This document shows positions 17,923 through 31,033 of a stretch of DNA of 64,000 bases, piece after piece. Where the stretch lies: NCBI GenBank assembly GCA_031269775.1, contig JAISYQ010000005.1, forward strand, positions 62,001 through 126,000. The letters are read 5' to 3'. Origin of the DNA: Streptococcaceae bacterium (GTDB taxonomy: Bacteria; Bacillota; Bacilli; Lactobacillales; Streptococcaceae). Numbering within the stretch: the first letter of the stretch is position 1; each line of letters begins with the position of its first letter. A program made the position numbers and the translations under genes. The notes below the pieces were generated by a model. It saw only the letters and a list, made by a program, of their open reading frames with translations, made no database searches and had not been told where the DNA came from.

Positions 17923-20532
17923 CTAAGCTTTATTTTTTTGCTGAATTATTTCAAAAGTAAGTTTTTCATTCAATATATCGACAATTACTTTTGATTTTGT
18001 CAAAATTTTATCATTAAGAATTAATTTGGCAAGTGGCGTTTCAACTTCACGGGTTAAATATCTCTTTAGTGGTCTTGCTCCATAGGCTGGCTCATAAGCG
18101 TTTTCAGCAATCCATGTTTTGGCATTTTCTGCTATTTCAAGTTCAATTTCTTGCTCTTCTAAACGTTTCATCAATTGACGCATCATTTTGATAATAATCT
18201 CTTTTACATCTTCTAAACTTAACGGTGTAAAAAAACAAGTCTCATCAATCCGATTTAAAAATTCAGGTTTAAAATGCTCTTTTAACATAATCATCACTTG
18301 ATCTTTTATACCTTCTGGAATTGTGCCATTATTTTTTACACCTTCTAAAAGCAGTTGCGAGCCAATATTTGAGGTCATAATCAACACTGTATTTTTAAAA
18401 TCAGCCACAACTCCCTTAGAATCTGTCAAACGTCCATCATCAAGTACCTGCAACAAAATATTAAAAACATCAGAATGTGCTTTTTCCACTTCATCCAGCA
18501 AAACAATCGTATAAGGGTTTCTCCTAACCGCTTCAGTTAATTGTCCACCTTCTTCAAAACCAACATAACCAGGAGGCGCTCCAACTAGACGTGAAACACT
18601 ATGTTTTTCCATATATTCGCTCATATCAATGCGCACCATCTGTTCTCTAGAATCAAATAAATTCTCTGCTAAAGCTTTAGCTAGTTCTGTTTTACCAACC
18701 CCAGTCGGTCCCAAAAATAAGAAACTACCAAGTGGTCTATTAGGATCCTGCAGTCCAGCACGTGCGCGAATTACTGCATCGCTTACTGCATCAACTGCCA
18801 CGTCTTGCCCAATAACGCGTTTGTGAAGTGCCTCATTTAATTTTAATAATTTTCCTCGCTCACCTTCAACCAATTTAGTAACAGGAATGCCCGTTAAACG
18901 TCCGATAACTTCTGCTATCTCTTCTTCTGTTACCGACTCTTGTACTAAACGCAAATCATCATGCTTGCCTTTTTCTTCTAACTCTTTTAATTTCTTTTCC
19001 AAATCAGGAATTTTACCATGTCTTAAAACAGCTGCCTTCTCCAAATTATAATTTGCTTCAGCATCCTCTAAATCATGCCTTACTCGCTCAAGTTCAGCAC
19101 GCTTATTACTTAGCGCATTAACTTTTTCTTTTTCAGCTTCCCAACGCATCTTTAAATTATTCGTTTCTTCACGCAAATTGGTCAATTCTTCTTGCAAAAT
19201 TGTCAAACGTTTTTTTGATGCGTCATCGTTTTCTTTCTTCAGTGCTGCTTCTTCAATTTCAAGTTGCATTAATCTACGCGTTGCCTGATCGAGCTCTGTT
19301 GGCGAACTATTCATCTCAACACGAATATTGGCACTGGCCTCATCCACCAAATCAATTGCCTTATCTGGCAAAAAACGATCTGTAATATAACGGTCTGATA
19401 ATTTTGCTGCAGCAACTAGTGCATTATCATGAATACTTACGCCATGGTGCACTTCAAAACGCTCCTTTAGCCCACGTAAAATCGAAATCGTATCTTCAAC
19501 TGTTGGCTCTTTAATTACCACTCTTTGAAAACGACGCTCTAGCGCTTTATCTTTTTCCATGTATTGACGATACTCATCTAAAGTCGTGGCACCAATTAGA
19601 TGAAGCTCACCACGAGCTAGCATTGGTTTTAACAAATTTCCAGCATCCATTGAACCTTCAGTCTTCCCTGCGCCAACAATGGTATGAAGCTCATCAATAA
19701 ATAAAATAATTTCTCCATCAGATTTTTTAACTTCCTGTAAAACAGCCTTTAAGCGTTCTTCAAATTCTCCGCGAAATTTTGCACCTGCAATTAAAGAGCC
19801 CATATCAAGGGAAAAAATAATCTTATCTTTCAAATTTTCCGGCACATCTTTTCTTACAATTCGCTGCGCCAAACCTTCAACAATGGCTGTCTTACCAACA
19901 CCAGGATCGCCAATTAAGACAGGATTGTTCTTTGTTTTTCTAGATAAAATACGAATAACATCACGAATCTCTTCATCACGACCAATAATTGGATCAATAG
20001 AGCCATCACGTACTCTTTGCACTAAATCTATGCCATATTTTTCCAAAGCTTTATAAGTTTCTTCTACATTTTGACTCATCACACGCTCTCCTTTTCGCAT
20101 CTTTTCAATTGTTTTTTTAGCTTTTTTCTTTGTCAAACCAAGATCATTTAAAAATTTCGTCAATTCATAATTTTTCAATTCATATAAAGCTAGTAAAACA
20201 ATCTCTGTTGATAAATATTCATCATTAAATTCATTCATTAACTTTTCTGCTTGTGCTAGCAGTTGAAATAAATTTTGACTAAGGGATCTTCCATATTGAA
20301 CATTGCTCCTCCTTACAATAGAAATGTTATCTAAGGCTTGATCTACACGTACATTAAAACTTTCTATATCCACACCTAAATCCTTATAAAAATTATAAGC
20401 AAAATGATCTGGTTGTAAAAAAATTTTCCATAAATGAGGGATATCAACTTCTTGGTGTTTACGCACAAAAGCCACTTGCTGAGCCTCAGCAAAAGCAAGT
20501 TGTATAGTTGTTGTCCACTTTTCAAAATTCAT
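17923..20532 (-). CDS. clpB: ATP-dependent disaggregase ClpB
   Basis: Hsp100 chaperone that threads proteins out of aggregates with DnaK. The 869 residues are full length: N-domain to about 145, NBD1 with Walker [14 protein letters not shown] (about 207), the long M-domain coiled coil (about 405-530) that distinguishes ClpB from ClpC/ClpE, and NBD2 with [16 protein letters not shown] (about 608) and LDEVEKAH. No ClpP-binding loop is evident. A GTCAA-N8-TTGAC inverted repeat at 20616-20633 lies upstream. Confidence 0.96.
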   Translation of the reverse strand: MNFEKWTTTIQLAFAEAQQVAFVRKHQEVDIPHLWKIFLQPDHFAYNFYKDLGVDIESFNVRVDQALDNISIVRRSNVQYGRSLSQNLFQLLAQAEKLMNEFNDEYLSTEIVLLALYELKNYELTKFLNDLGLTKKKAKKTIEKMRKGERVMSQNVEETYKALEKYGIDLVQRVRDGSIDPIIGRDEEIRDVIRILSRKTKNNPVLIGDPGVGKTAIVEGLAQRIVRKDVPENLKDKIIFSLDMGSLIAGAKFRGEFEERLKAVLQEVKKSDGEIILFIDELHTIVGAGKTEGSMDAGNLLKPMLARGELHLIGATTLDEYRQYMEKDKALERRFQRVVIKEPTVEDTISILRGLKERFEVHHGVSIHDNALVAAAKLSDRYITDRFLPDKAIDLVDEASANIRVEMNSSPTELDQATRRLMQLEIEEAALKKENDDASKKRLTILQEELTNLREETNNLKMRWEAEKEKVNALSNKRAELERVRHDLEDAEANYNLEKAAVLRHGKIPDLEKKLKELEEKGKHDDLRLVQESVTEEEIAEVIGRLTGIPVTKLVEGERGKLLKLNEALHKRVIGQDVAVDAVSDAVIRARAGLQDPNRPLGSFLFLGPTGVGKTELAKALAENLFDSREQMVRIDMSEYMEKHSVSRLVGAPPGYVGFEEGGQLTEAVRRNPYTIVLLDEVEKAHSDVFNILLQVLDDGRLTDSKGVVADFKNTVLIMTSNIGSQLLLEGVKNNGTIPEGIKDQVMIMLKEHFKPEFLNRIDETCFFTPLSLEDVKEIIIKMMRQLMKRLEEQEIELEIAENAKTWIAENAYEPAYGARPLKRYLTREVETPLAKLILNDKILTKSKVIVDILNEKLTFEIIQQKNKA

Positions 20533-20842
20533 AAAATCACCTTCTATGTTTAAAACATCTTATCTATGAATATTATACAAATATTGAACAAATAGAAATA
20601 TTATGATGCTACTTTGTCAAGCTTAAATTTGACGGATGATTGCTTCTTTGGTATTGTTTTAGTAATTGTTATACATAAGCATTCTACGAAATATTGTCCG
20701 TAATTGCTTTTATAAAGAACAAAAGGAGAAAATTCATTTTACGATTTATTCTTCTTTTGTTTTTTATTGCCTAAAAATGTAAAAAAGTAAAATTGTAACA
20801 AAAATTTAATATTTTAGAAACAATTAAAGGAGAGTGAACAGT
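20533..20842. other. Divergent control region of clpB and rpoB
   Basis: No gene is seen. The inverted repeat GTCAAGCTTAAATTTGAC (20616-20633) supplies a minus-strand TTGACA that could be a clpB -35; its GTCAA arms recall heptads of the CtsR operator, but the direct-repeat spacing of CtsR boxes is not met. A plus-strand candidate promoter for rpoB is listed separately. Confidence 0.4.
20648..20675 (+). promoter_or_regulatory. Candidate rpoB promoter
   Basis: -35 TTGGTA (20648-20653), 16-nt spacer, -10 TATACA (20670-20675), about 168 nt before the rpoB start. The long AT-rich leader contains other possible -10 boxes, so this is one of several candidates. Confidence 0.35.
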
Positions 20843-23800
20843 TTGTCTAGCCGCATAGTGAAATATGGTAAACATCGCAAGCGTCGCAATTTTGCACGGA
20901 TCAGAGAAATATTAGAATTACCGAATTTAATAGAGACTCAAAAGAATTCTTTTTGCTGGTTTATTGATGAAGGCTTGCGAGATGTTTTTAGGGATATTTT
21001 GCCAATTACTGATTTTAACGATAATTTATTATTAGATTTTGTGGATTATGAATTAAAAGAGCCTAAGTATACTTTAGAAGAAGCAAGAGATCATGATGCC
21101 AATTATTCAGCGCCTTTACATCTTAGATTACGCTTGCTTAACAAAGAAACAGGCGAAGTAAAAGAGCAGGAAGTTTTTTTTGGTGATTTTCCATTAATGA
21201 CTGAGATGGGCACATTTATTATTAATGGCGCAGAGCGAGTTGTTGTATCACAGTTAGTACGTTCTCCAGGAGTTTATTTCCATGAAAAAATGGATAAAAA
21301 CGGAAAAATTACCTTTGGTTCTACAATAATTCCTAATCGTGGTGCTTGGTTAGAGATGGAAACTGATTTAAAAGATATTTCTTATATTAGAATTGATCGA
21401 ACCCGAAAAATTTTATCTACGGTGTTAATACGTGCTTTAGGTTTTGGTTTAGATGATACAATTTTAGAAATTTTTGGTGATTCTGATTTTCTAAATAATA
21501 CGATTGAAAAAGACTTGCATAAAAATGCCAAGGATTCAAGAGTCGAAGAAGCTTTGAAGGATATTTATGATCGCTTGCGACCAGGAGAACCAAAAACTGT
21601 AGATAGTTCACGTAATTTATTAAATGCTCGTTTTTTTGATCCAAAACGTTATGATTTAGCAGCTGTGGGTCGTTATAAGATAAATAAAAAACTCGATCTT
21701 AAGATTCGTTTGTTGAATTTAACTTTGGCTGAAACATTAGTTGATGAAAAAACAGGAAAAGTTTTAGCTAAAAAAGGCACGGTTTTGACAAATGAAGTGA
21801 TGATTAATTTACATGCTGCTATTGATAATGGTTTAAATACCGTAACGTTTTACCCAACTGACGATGCTGTTTTGGTTGAACCTGTGAAAATTCAAATATT
21901 TAAAGTTTATTCTCCAAAAAATCCAGAACGTGTGGTTAATATTATTGGTAATGCTTATCCAGAAAATAAAGTACGTTCTCTTAAACCTGCTGATATTTTG
22001 GCATCTATTGGTTATTTTCTTAATTTAATGGAAGGAATTGGACAAATTGATGATATTGATCATTTGGGTAATAGACGAGTTCGCTCAGTTGGGGAGTTAT
22101 TGTTAAATCAATTTCGTGTTGGTTTGTCGCGAATGGAGCGTGTAGTTCGTGAACGTATGTCCATTCAAGATATCGAAACTGTTACCCCACAACAGCTGAT
22201 TAATATTAGACCTGTTGTTGCAGCCATGAAAGAATTTTTTGGTTCCTCTCAATTGTCTCAGTTTATGGATCAGCATAATCCATTATCTGAGTTAGCGCAT
22301 AAACGTCGTTTATCAGCTCTTGGCCCTGGTGGTTTAACGCGAGATCGCGCAGGATATGAAGTGCGAGATGTGCATTATTCTCATTATGGACGCATGTGTC
22401 CGATTGAAACCCCAGAGGGACCAAATATCGGTCTTATCAATTCACTCTCTTCTTATGCCAGAGTTAATAAATATGGCTTTATTGAAACACCTTATCGCAG
22501 AGTAGATTGGTCAACAAGAAAAGTAACTGATCAAATTGATTGGCTAACAGCTGATGAAGAGGATAATTATACTGTTGCGCAAGCAAACTCACCTTTAAAT
22601 GAAGATGGTACGTTTGTTCATGAATTAGTAATGGCACGTCATTCATCAAAAAATCAGGAAATTCCAGCAAGCCAGATTGATTATATGGATGTTTCACCTA
22701 AACAAGTGGTAGCAGTGGCAACAGCTTGTATTCCCTTTTTAGAAAACGATGATTCAAATCGCGCATTAATGGGAGCAAACATGCAAAGACAAGCAGTGCC
22801 TCTTATTGAACCGCATGCACCATTAGTTGGAACAGGAATGGAGTATCAAACAGCTCATGATTCTGGAGCAGCTTTAATTGCAAAGTACGATGGTATAGTA
22901 GAATATGCTGATGCAAGAGAGATTCGTATCCGTCGCAAGAATGATACTTTAGATAAATATTATGTAACAAAATTTCGTCGTTCAAATTCTGGAAATTCAT
23001 ATAATCAGAAAACATTAGTAGAAATTGGCGAGAAGGTTGAAAAAGGAGATATTATTGCAGATGGACCAGCGATGGAAAAAGGAGAGTTGGCCCTTGGGCA
23101 AAATCCTTTAGTGGCTTATATGACCTGGGAAGGGTACAACTATGAAGATGCTATTATTATTAGTGAGCGTCTGGTTAAAGATGATGTGTATACTTCTATT
23201 CATATCGAAGAATATAAATCTGAAGCACGTGATACGAAACTTGGATCAGAAGAGATTACTCGTGAAATTCCCAATGTGGGAGAAGATGCATTAAAAAATC
23301 TTGATGAAAATGGTGTAATTCGTATAGGTGCTGAGGTTAGAGAAGGTGATTTATTAGTTGGTAAAATAACACCTAAAGGAGTTACTAATCTTACTGCTGA
23401 GGATCGATTATTACATGCAATTTTTGGCGAAAAAGCACGTGAAGTTCGAGATACTTCACTTCGTGTTCCGCATGGAGCAGACGGGATTATTCATGATGTA
23501 GCGGTCTTTAAACGTGCATCAGGAGACGAACTTTCTCCTGGGGTTAATATTTTAGTTCGTGTTAATATTGTGCAAAAACGCAAACTTAGTGTTGGCGATA
23601 AAATGGCCGGTCGTCATGGGAATAAGGGCGTTGTTTCAAAAATTTTCCCAGTGGAGGATATGCCGTATTTACCCGATGGAACGCCAATTGATATTATGTT
23701 AAATCCGCTAGGAGTTCCTTCGCGGATGAATATTGGACAAATGCTTGAACTTCATTTAGGAATGGCTGCTCACACATTAGGCATTTACATAGCAACACCA

Positions 23801-24490
23801 GTATTTGATGGTGCGCAAGATAATGATGTCTGGGAGATAGTAAAAGAAGCAACTCTTACTTCTGATGCTAAAACAGTGCTTTATGATGGTCGTACGGGTG
23901 AAGCTTTTGATACCAGAATATCAGTTGGAATTATGTATATGATTAAGCTTCATCATATGGTTGATGATAAATTGCATGCCAGATCGATCGGCCCTTATTC
24001 ATTGGTAACACAACAACCGTTAGGCGGAAAAGCACAGTTTGGTGGTCAACGTTTTGGAGAAATGGAAGTTTGGGCTTTAGAGGCGTATGGCGCTGCTTAT
24101 ATTTTACAAGAGATTTTAACTTATAAATCAGATGACATATCAGGACGTGTTCATACGTATGAAAAAATTATTAAAGGTGAGCAAATTCCAAAACCAGGTG
24201 TTCCAGAATCTTTTCGTGTGTTGGTTAAAGAGCTTCAATCTTTAGGGTTAGATATGCGTGTTTTAGATGAAAAAAGCAGGGAAGTAGAGTTGCATGATTT
24301 AGATGACGATGATGCTAATTTTGTGGTTGAAGATGCTTTAGAAAAGTATATTAAAGAATATCAGGCAAAAAGAGAAGCAGAGGAAGCAAGATTAAAGAAA
24401 GAAAAAGAAATACAGGAAGATATCGATATTCCTAGCAAAGAAGAAAAGAAAGAGGAGGAGGAGATAGAAGAAATTAATGAAGAAATTTAA
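20843..24490 (+). CDS. rpoB: RNA polymerase subunit beta RpoB
   Basis: Catalytic beta subunit, 1215 residues from the TTG at 20843, which has AGGAG 10 nt upstream; a GTG at 20834 abuts the ribosome site. It starts [16 protein letters not shown] as in Bacilli. The rifampicin-pocket cluster reads [18 protein letters not shown], with His at the position of E. coli N518 and Ala at T525. [16 protein letters not shown] and the C-terminal switch region are present. The tail (about the last 35 residues) is strongly acidic and Glu/Lys-rich. Confidence 0.98.
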   Translation: MSSRIVKYGKHRKRRNFARIREILELPNLIETQKNSFCWFIDEGLRDVFRDILPITDFNDNLLLDFVDYELKEPKYTLEEARDHDANYSAPLHLRLRLLNKETGEVKEQEVFFGDFPLMTEMGTFIINGAERVVVSQLVRSPGVYFHEKMDKNGKITFGSTIIPNRGAWLEMETDLKDISYIRIDRTRKILSTVLIRALGFGLDDTILEIFGDSDFLNNTIEKDLHKNAKDSRVEEALKDIYDRLRPGEPKTVDSSRNLLNARFFDPKRYDLAAVGRYKINKKLDLKIRLLNLTLAETLVDEKTGKVLAKKGTVLTNEVMINLHAAIDNGLNTVTFYPTDDAVLVEPVKIQIFKVYSPKNPERVVNIIGNAYPENKVRSLKPADILASIGYFLNLMEGIGQIDDIDHLGNRRVRSVGELLLNQFRVGLSRMERVVRERMSIQDIETVTPQQLINIRPVVAAMKEFFGSSQLSQFMDQHNPLSELAHKRRLSALGPGGLTRDRAGYEVRDVHYSHYGRMCPIETPEGPNIGLINSLSSYARVNKYGFIETPYRRVDWSTRKVTDQIDWLTADEEDNYTVAQANSPLNEDGTFVHELVMARHSSKNQEIPASQIDYMDVSPKQVVAVATACIPFLENDDSNRALMGANMQRQAVPLIEPHAPLVGTGMEYQTAHDSGAALIAKYDGIVEYADAREIRIRRKNDTLDKYYVTKFRRSNSGNSYNQKTLVEIGEKVEKGDIIADGPAMEKGELALGQNPLVAYMTWEGYNYEDAIIISERLVKDDVYTSIHIEEYKSEARDTKLGSEEITREIPNVGEDALKNLDENGVIRIGAEVREGDLLVGKITPKGVTNLTAEDRLLHAIFGEKAREVRDTSLRVPHGADGIIHDVAVFKRASGDELSPGVNILVRVNIVQKRKLSVGDKMAGRHGNKGVVSKIFPVEDMPYLPDGTPIDIMLNPLGVPSRMNIGQMLELHLGMAAHTLGIYIATPVFDGAQDNDVWEIVKEATLTSDAKTVLYDGRTGEAFDTRISVGIMYMIKLHHMVDDKLHARSIGPYSLVTQQPLGGKAQFGGQRFGEMEVWALEAYGAAYILQEILTYKSDDISGRVHTYEKIIKGEQIPKPGVPESFRVLVKELQSLGLDMRVLDEKSREVELHDLDDDDANFVVEDALEKYIKEYQAKREAEEARLKKEKEIQEDIDIPSKEEKKEEEEIEEINEEI

Positions 24491-24535
24491 GAAGAATTGA
24501 ATAATGCGACACAAATGAGTTAGGAGGAATCTTTT

Positions 24536-27500
24536 TTGATTGATGTAAATAAATTTGAAAGTATGCAAATTTGTCTTGCTTCACCAGAAAAAGTACGTAG
24601 CTGGTCTTTTGGGGAAGTAAAAAAGCCAGAAACAATTAATTATCGAACATTGAAACCTGAACGTGAAGGATTGTTTGATGAGCGTATTTTTGGCCCAGTC
24701 AAGGATTGGGAATGTGCTTGTGGAAAATATAAAAGGATTCGCTATAAAGGGGTTGTTTGTGACCGTTGTGGGGTTGAAGTAACCAGATCAAAAGTGCGAC
24801 GTGAGAGAATGGGGCATATTGAACTTGCAGCTCCTGTGACTCATATCTGGTATTTTAAAGGTATTCCTTCACGAATGGGTTTGATTTTAGATATGAGTCC
24901 GCGTTCATTAGAAGAGATTATTTATTTCGCTTCTTATGTAGTAGTTGATCCAGGGAATACACAACTTGAACGCAAACAATTATTGACTGAGCGAGAGTAT
25001 CGTGAAAAACGAGTGCAATACGCTCAAGAGTTTAAAGCACAAATAGGAGCAGAAGCTGTAAAAAAATTACTTGAGCAGATAGATCTTGAAAAAGAGATCA
25101 CAGAGCTTAAGGAAGAATTAAAAGTAATTTCTGGGCAAAAAAGGATTCGCGCAATCCGTCGCCTTGACATTTTAGATGCTTTTTACAAATCAGGAAATAA
25201 ACCTTCTTGGATGATAATGGATGTTTTACCAGTAATTCCGCCAGATTTAAGACCGATGGTGCAATTAGAAGGAGGACGTTTTGCCACTTCTGATTTGAAT
25301 GATTTATATCGCCGTGTTATTAACCGGAATAATCGCCTAAAACGTTTGCTTGATTTAAATGCTCCTAGTATTATTGCCCAAAATGAAAAACGAATGTTAC
25401 AAGAAGCAGTTGATGCGTTGATTGACAATGGTCGCAGAGGGCGTCCAGTGGCAGGTCCTGGAAATCGCCCACTTAAATCTCTTTCGCATATGTTAAAAGG
25501 TAAACAAGGGCGTTTTCGTCAAAATTTGCTTGGTAAACGGGTGGATTATTCTGGTCGTTCAGTCATCGTTGTAGGCCCAAGTTTAAAAATGTATCAATGT
25601 GGTTTACCAAGGGAAATGGCCATAGAATTGTTTAAACCTTTTGTAATGCATAAATTGGTAAAAAATAATTTTTCGCAAAATATAAAGATGGCTAAACGCA
25701 TGATTGACCACCAAGATAATATCGTTTGGGATATTTTGGAAGATGTTATTAAGGAGCATCCAGTGTTATTAAATCGCGCACCAACACTTCATCGTTTAGG
25801 AATTCAAGCCTTTGAACCGGTATTAATTGAGGGCCGTGCCATTCGTTTACACCCTTTGGTTTGTGAAGCATACAATGCCGATTTTGATGGAGATCAAATG
25901 GCTGTTCACGTTCCTTTATCTGAAGAAGCACAAGCTGAGGCTATAATTTTGATGTTAGCAGCAGATCATATTTTAAATCCAAAAGATGGCAAACCTGTTG
26001 TAACACCTTCTCAAGATATGATTTTGGGAAATTATTATCTAACCATGGAAGAAGCAAATCTTAAGGGCGAAGGAATGATTTTTCGTGATGAAGAAGAAGC
26101 AATTTTAGCGTGGCGCAATGGTTATGCTCATTTACATACAAGAGTAGCAATTGCAGTAAATTCGCTTAATAAACCTTGGACAGATAAACAAAAAGGTAAG
26201 TTATTAGTTACAACTATTGGCAAAATTATCTTTAATGAAATTATGCCGATAGAATTCCCTTATTTAAATGAGCCGACTATGGAAAATTTAACAAAAAAAA
26301 CTCCTGATAAATATTTGGTAAATTCAACTATTGACGTAGCTGCTTATATTAAAAAACAAAAATTAGTAGAACCATTTAAGAAAAAAACGCTTGGAAGCAT
26401 TATTGGTGAAGTGTTTAAACGTTTTCGTTCAACCAGAACTTCAGAAATGTTAGACAAAATGAAAGATCTTGGTTATCATCATTCAACGCGTGCTGGATTA
26501 ACAGTTGGAATTGCTGATATTACAGTGCCTGAAGCAAAACACGTTATTGTTGAAAAAGCACATAGCCAGGTGGAAAAAATTACCAAAATGTTTCGTCGTG
26601 GAATGATTACAGATGAAGAGCGTTATAATCGTGTTATTGATGTATGGAATGCAGCAAAAGATAAGTTGCAGTATGAGTTAACCAAAATTCTTGAAGTGGA
26701 TAATCCCATTTTTATGATGAGCGATTCAGGTGCTCGTGGTAACATTTCAAACTTTACGCAGCTTGCCGGAATGCGTGGACTTATGGCAGCGCCAAATGGA
26801 AGAATTATGGAACTTCCAGTTATTTCAAATTTCCGTGAAGGCCTTTCGGTGCTTGAAATGTTCTTCTCAACGCATGGCGCTCGTAAAGGGATGACCGATA
26901 CAGCGCTTAAAACGGCGGATTCAGGCTACTTAACACGTCGTTTGGTTGATGTAGCACAAGATGTAATTATTCGTGAAGATGACTGCGGAACAGATCGTGG
27001 ATTAGTAATTTCAACAATCAAAAATGGAAATGAAATTATTGAAACACTAGGGGAACGTTTAATAGGTCGTTATACACGTAAATCCGTAGTTGATCCACAG
27101 ACTAAAGAAGTAGTAATTGCGGCTAATGAATTAATTACAGAAGATATTGCAGCAAATATTGTATCTTTAGAGATTGAAGAAGTAACGATTCGCTCTGTTT
27201 TTACTTGTAATACAAAGCATGGTGTATGCATTCATTGTTATGGAATGAATTTAGCCACAGGGGATGCGGTAGAAGTGGGGGAAGCAGTTGGGACAATTGC
27301 GGCCCAATCAATTGGAGAGCCCGGAACACAGCTTACAATGCGAACCTTTCATACTGGTGGAGTTGCTGGAGATGATATTACACAAGGTTTGCCGCGAATT
27401 CAAGAAATTTTTGAAGCTCGTAATCCTAAAGGAGAAGCAATAATCACTGAAGTTACAGGTGAGGTTGTAGATATTGCTGAAGAGGCTGCTACACGCATAA

Positions 27501-28228
27501 AAACAGTGACGATCAAAGGAAAAACTGATGAGCGAACTTATACGCTGCCATTTACTGCGCGCTTAAAAGTTGAAGAAGGAGATTTTATCCATCGTGGTGC
27601 GCCGCTAACAGATGGATCTATTGAACCTAAACATCTCCTTTCTATTAGTGATGTGATTTCTGTTGAAAATTATTTGTTAGCAGAAGTACAAAAAGTTTAT
27701 CGTATGCAAGGGGTTGAAATTGGTGATAAACATATTGAAGTAATGATCAGACAAATGTTACGTAAGGTCCGAATTATGGATCCAGGGGATACTGATGTCT
27801 TACCTGGAACCTTGATGGATATTTATGATTTTAAAGAAGCAAACTATGAGACATTAATTAGTGGTGGAGTGCCAGCGACAGCTAGACCTGTTTTATTAGG
27901 AATTACTAAGGCGTCTTTAGAGACAAATTCATTTCTTTCTGCTGCTTCTTTCCAAGAAACAACACGTGTTTTAACAGATGCAGCGATTCGCGGAAAAAAA
28001 GACGAACTTCTTGGTTTAAAAGAGAACGTTATTATTGGCAAAATCATTCCAGCAGGTACTGGCATGGTGCAGTATCGCAATATTGAGCCACAAGCAAAAG
28101 TTGTAGATATGCCATTTGGAGCATATTCTGTAAATGATATTAGTCATTCATTGCATCACTTTAGTGTTATGGAGGAAGACTCTTCTGCTTTAAGCTTTGA
28201 AAATAAAATTGAACCTAAAAAAAAATGA
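24536..28228 (+). CDS. rpoC: RNA polymerase subunit beta' RpoC
   Basis: Catalytic clamp subunit, 1230 residues from TTG 24536 after a TAGGAGG ribosome site. It shows the N-terminal zinc finger ([18 protein letters not shown]), the magnesium triad [15 protein letters not shown], the second zinc site ([16 protein letters not shown]) and the trigger-loop region RGLMAAPNG. The spacing of 45 nt from rpoB indicates one transcript. It ends with TGA, showing that UGA works as a stop in this genome. Confidence 0.98.
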   Translation: MIDVNKFESMQICLASPEKVRSWSFGEVKKPETINYRTLKPEREGLFDERIFGPVKDWECACGKYKRIRYKGVVCDRCGVEVTRSKVRRERMGHIELAAPVTHIWYFKGIPSRMGLILDMSPRSLEEIIYFASYVVVDPGNTQLERKQLLTEREYREKRVQYAQEFKAQIGAEAVKKLLEQIDLEKEITELKEELKVISGQKRIRAIRRLDILDAFYKSGNKPSWMIMDVLPVIPPDLRPMVQLEGGRFATSDLNDLYRRVINRNNRLKRLLDLNAPSIIAQNEKRMLQEAVDALIDNGRRGRPVAGPGNRPLKSLSHMLKGKQGRFRQNLLGKRVDYSGRSVIVVGPSLKMYQCGLPREMAIELFKPFVMHKLVKNNFSQNIKMAKRMIDHQDNIVWDILEDVIKEHPVLLNRAPTLHRLGIQAFEPVLIEGRAIRLHPLVCEAYNADFDGDQMAVHVPLSEEAQAEAIILMLAADHILNPKDGKPVVTPSQDMILGNYYLTMEEANLKGEGMIFRDEEEAILAWRNGYAHLHTRVAIAVNSLNKPWTDKQKGKLLVTTIGKIIFNEIMPIEFPYLNEPTMENLTKKTPDKYLVNSTIDVAAYIKKQKLVEPFKKKTLGSIIGEVFKRFRSTRTSEMLDKMKDLGYHHSTRAGLTVGIADITVPEAKHVIVEKAHSQVEKITKMFRRGMITDEERYNRVIDVWNAAKDKLQYELTKILEVDNPIFMMSDSGARGNISNFTQLAGMRGLMAAPNGRIMELPVISNFREGLSVLEMFFSTHGARKGMTDTALKTADSGYLTRRLVDVAQDVIIREDDCGTDRGLVISTIKNGNEIIETLGERLIGRYTRKSVVDPQTKEVVIAANELITEDIAANIVSLEIEEVTIRSVFTCNTKHGVCIHCYGMNLATGDAVEVGEAVGTIAAQSIGEPGTQLTMRTFHTGGVAGDDITQGLPRIQEIFEARNPKGEAIITEVTGEVVDIAEEAATRIKTVTIKGKTDERTYTLPFTARLKVEEGDFIHRGAPLTDGSIEPKHLLSISDVISVENYLLAEVQKVYRMQGVEIGDKHIEVMIRQMLRKVRIMDPGDTDVLPGTLMDIYDFKEANYETLISGGVPATARPVLLGITKASLETNSFLSAASFQETTRVLTDAAIRGKKDELLGLKENVIIGKIIPAGTGMVQYRNIEPQAKVVDMPFGAYSVNDISHSLHHFSVMEEDSSALSFENKIEPKKK

Positions 28229-28293
28229 AAAGATTGACAAATAAGATAAATAGATCCTAAAAAAACGATAATTTTGCTTCCAATTTCCTTTTT

Positions 28294-28322
28294 TTCAAAT
28301 TTTTTGCAAAATTTTGTTATAT
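28294..28322 (+). promoter_or_regulatory. Candidate ecsA promoter
   Basis: -35 TTCAAA (28294-28299), 17-nt spacer, -10 TTATAT (28317-28322), about 90 nt before the ecsA start. A copy of the TAAGAGTCTGTTTAT repeat (28350-28371) follows in the leader. Confidence 0.4.
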
Positions 28323-28412
28323 TCACGTTTAATTTTTTTGGACCTTTATTAAGAGTCTGTTTATTATTTCTAGTAAAATTATAAACAGCTAAAGCAAATG
28401 TGAAAGGATATT

Positions 28413-29150
28413 ATGAGTTTAAAAATTGAAAATTTAACAGGCGGATATGGTCATTTCTCTGTTTTACAAGATATTAGCTTTGAAGTAAAAAGCAAAGAAT
28501 TAGTTGGTTTGATTGGTTTAAATGGCGCTGGGAAAAGCACAACCATTAAGGAAATTATGGGCCTTTTAACCCCGCAAAAAGGTCAAATTTTTATAGATGG
28601 TTTAAGCTTAAAACAAGATCCTGAAAAGTATCATAAAAAAATTGGTTTTATTCCAGAAACACCTGTACTATATGAAGAACTTACATTGCGCGAGCATATT
28701 GAAATAACAGCGATGGCCTATGATATTGATCAAAATAAAGCTTTTTATCGTGCAGAATCGTTATTAAAACTTTTTCGCTTAGATAAAAAGTTGGATTGGT
28801 TTCCAACAAATTTTTCCAAAGGAATGAAGCAAAAAGTTATGGTACTTTGTGCTTTTTTGGTGAAGCCCAAGTTATTTATTATTGACGAACCATTTTTAGG
28901 CTTAGATCCACTAGCTATTCATGACTTATTAGAGATGATGAAGCAAGCTAAAGAAAATGGAGCTGCTTTACTTATGTCTACACACATTTTAGCAACAGCT
29001 GAGCGTTATTGTGATAAGTTTGTAATTTTACATGAAGGAAAAATTCGCGCGATTGGCAACATTGAAGAACTACGCATAGAATTTAACATGCAAAGGGCAA
29101 CTTTAGATGATATCTACCTTGCTTTAACAACTGAAGAAAGGTACATTTAA
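28413..29150 (+). CDS. ecsA: ABC transporter ATPase EcsA
   Basis: A 245-residue ABC ATPase: Walker A GLNGAGKSTTIKE (about 36), signature FSKGMKQKVM (about 137), Walker B LFIIDEPFLGLD and switch His in STHI. With EcsB it forms the Ecs transporter, which in Bacillus affects secretion, competence and intramembrane proteolysis; the substrate is not certain. The ecsB gene starts 3 nt later. The orientation and pairing are typical. Confidence 0.9.
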   Translation: MSLKIENLTGGYGHFSVLQDISFEVKSKELVGLIGLNGAGKSTTIKEIMGLLTPQKGQIFIDGLSLKQDPEKYHKKIGFIPETPVLYEELTLREHIEITAMAYDIDQNKAFYRAESLLKLFRLDKKLDWFPTNFSKGMKQKVMVLCAFLVKPKLFIIDEPFLGLDPLAIHDLLEMMKQAKENGAALLMSTHILATAERYCDKFVILHEGKIRAIGNIEELRIEFNMQRATLDDIYLALTTEERYI

Positions 29151-29152
29151 AA

Positions 29153-30373
29153 ATGAATGATTTATTTTCTAAAAGGTGCCGTCATCATTTTATACAAATG
29201 AACAAATATTTGCGCTATGTTTTAAATGATCATTTTGTTTTAGCATGCCTTTTTTTATTAGGAAGCACTACATATTATTACTCAGAAACTTTAAAAGTCC
29301 TTTCTCAAGATTTTTTGTTAGGAAAAATTTGTCTTCTTATTATTTTTACTTTGCATAGTTTATTTGGACATTTAGCCACTTTAATAAAAGAAGCCGATAA
29401 AGTTTTTCTATTGCCCAAAGAAAAAAAATTTAAAAAGTATTTTCATCAAGCAATCAACTATTCCCTTATTATGCCAACAGTTGGAGCTGTTTTATTAGTT
29501 GGATTTTTAATGCCTTTAATGATTATTAGTATGAAGGCAACTTGGCTAAGCTTTATTTGTGTATGCGTGGGATTATTTTTATGGAAGCGCGTTGATATTA
29601 TTTTTCAATTTCTGGTGTTTCTACAAGAAGGCATGACTACTCTTAGAGCAAATTTATTTTTAATTATTGAATTTATTATCCGACTTATAACTTTTTATAT
29701 TGGTGTTTTTATTTCACCAGTAGTGATGCTACTGTTAGTAGGAATTATTGCAATAGGCACAGAAATTTATTTACGAAATTTATCAAACAATTTTGCTTTA
29801 AAATGGGATTTATTAATTGACAAAGAAAGAATGAGGATTCATCGAATTTATCGTTTCTTTTCTTTATTTACAGATGTACCAGGGGTTGCTACTAAAGTTA
29901 AACGCAGAAAATACTTTGATGGTCTACTTAAAAAAATTAAACCAGTTCATAAAAATACTTTTTTATATCTTTACTGGCGGACATTTTTACGAGGAACAGA
30001 GTATAGTAGTTTAGTCTTAAGATTAAGTATTATTGGTGTTTTAGGTTTAATTTTTATAAATCAGCCAATCGTCTCTTTATTAGTTGCAGCTTTGCTTTTT
30101 TATTTGATTGGCTTTCAGTTATTGCCGATATATTCTTCTTATGATTACATGCAAATGACAAAGTTATATCCCGTATCAATAAAGGAAAAACAGCATTCTT
30201 TAATGGAGATCTTTACAGTTATTTTAGGCTTAGTTACTTGTTTATTTATTTTAATTAGTAGTATTACTTTTTCAGAAAAACGTTATCTTTTTCTATTAGC
30301 TTTACTTTTATTTATTGAAGGAATTTTTTTTATAAAATGGTATATGCCAAAGCGTTTAAAAATTCGTAGTTAG
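29153..30373 (+). CDS. ecsB: ABC transporter permease EcsB
   Basis: A 406-residue polytopic membrane protein with about eight predicted helices in two groups (residues about 25-210 and 275-400) separated by a cytoplasmic stretch containing FTDVPGVATKVKRRKYFD, a segment conserved in EcsB. Directly follows ecsA. Divergence is high in this family, so the call leans on the pairing and that motif. Confidence 0.88.
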   Translation: MNDLFSKRCRHHFIQMNKYLRYVLNDHFVLACLFLLGSTTYYYSETLKVLSQDFLLGKICLLIIFTLHSLFGHLATLIKEADKVFLLPKEKKFKKYFHQAINYSLIMPTVGAVLLVGFLMPLMIISMKATWLSFICVCVGLFLWKRVDIIFQFLVFLQEGMTTLRANLFLIIEFIIRLITFYIGVFISPVVMLLLVGIIAIGTEIYLRNLSNNFALKWDLLIDKERMRIHRIYRFFSLFTDVPGVATKVKRRKYFDGLLKKIKPVHKNTFLYLYWRTFLRGTEYSSLVLRLSIIGVLGLIFINQPIVSLLVAALLFYLIGFQLLPIYSSYDYMQMTKLYPVSIKEKQHSLMEIFTVILGLVTCLFILISSITFSEKRYLFLLALLLFIEGIFFIKWYMPKRLKIRS

Positions 30374-30553
30374 AGTTTGTTATTAATCGTTGACTAATTT
30401 GCAAATCGTTTTTTGTAAGCAGCAGTTGTACGATGCTCCTTTTTTTAAAAGCTGGCTATCATCTTTAGCGATGCATTTCACAAAAGTAATAAGCAGATCT
30501 CTTAGATATTGCTTCTAGAGTTCTATAGTTATTTACAAAATTTTCATCAAAAT

Positions 30554-30589
30554 AAAAAAAGAGCCCCAATTTTTCTTTAAAGGCCTCTA
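30554..30589 (-). terminator. Terminator of rplS
   Basis: On the minus strand AGAGGCC pairs imperfectly with GGGGCTCT and is followed by seven T. It lies about 26 nt past the rplS stop. Confidence 0.65.
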
Positions 30590-30614
30590 GACAACAAATA
30601 ATCTGAAATAAAAA

Positions 30615-30962
30615 TTATCTACGAATTTCTTTAATCCGTGCAGCTTTCCCGTGTAACGCACGCAAGTAATAAAGCTTTGCACGACGCACTTTACCATAAC
30701 GTATCACTTTAATTTTTGCTACACGTGGTGTATGTAATGGAAAAGTCCGCTCTACTCCTACACCATTTGAAATTTTACGAACTGTATATGTTTCACTAAT
30801 ACCACATCCACGACGTTTAATAACAACACCTTCAAAAATCTGAATACGTTCACGATTACCCTCAACAACCTTTGCATGCACACAAATCGTATCCCCTGGA
30901 TAGAATGATGGAATATCTGTACGTAATTGTTCTTTTGTTAAACTTTCAATTAATGGATTCAT
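30615..30962 (-). CDS. rplS: 50S ribosomal protein L19
   Basis: A 115-residue large-subunit protein located at the 30S-50S interface. It shows [20 protein letters not shown], the GVVIKRRG segment and [15 protein letters not shown], all diagnostic. Here it is a single gene with its own promoter and terminator rather than following trmD. The ATG has GGGAGAAG upstream. Confidence 0.97.
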   Translation of the reverse strand: MNPLIESLTKEQLRTDIPSFYPGDTICVHAKVVEGNRERIQIFEGVVIKRRGCGISETYTVRKISNGVGVERTFPLHTPRVAKIKVIRYGKVRRAKLYYLRALHGKAARIKEIRR

Positions 30963-31004
30963 AACTTCTTCTCCCTTTTAATATCCAAGCAAATCTTATG
31001 TTAA

Positions 31005-31033
31005 AATGTAGCATTTTTCATTTCAAATGTAAA
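31005..31033 (-). promoter_or_regulatory. Promoter of rplS
   Basis: Minus strand -35 TTTACA (31028-31033), 17-nt spacer, -10 TACATT (31005-31010), about 43 nt before the rplS ATG. Confidence 0.55.

Noticed and set aside
20616-20633. CtsR operator upstream of clpB
   Set aside because: CtsR boxes are direct heptad repeats with a 3-nt spacer; this is an inverted GTCAA repeat with a wider centre.
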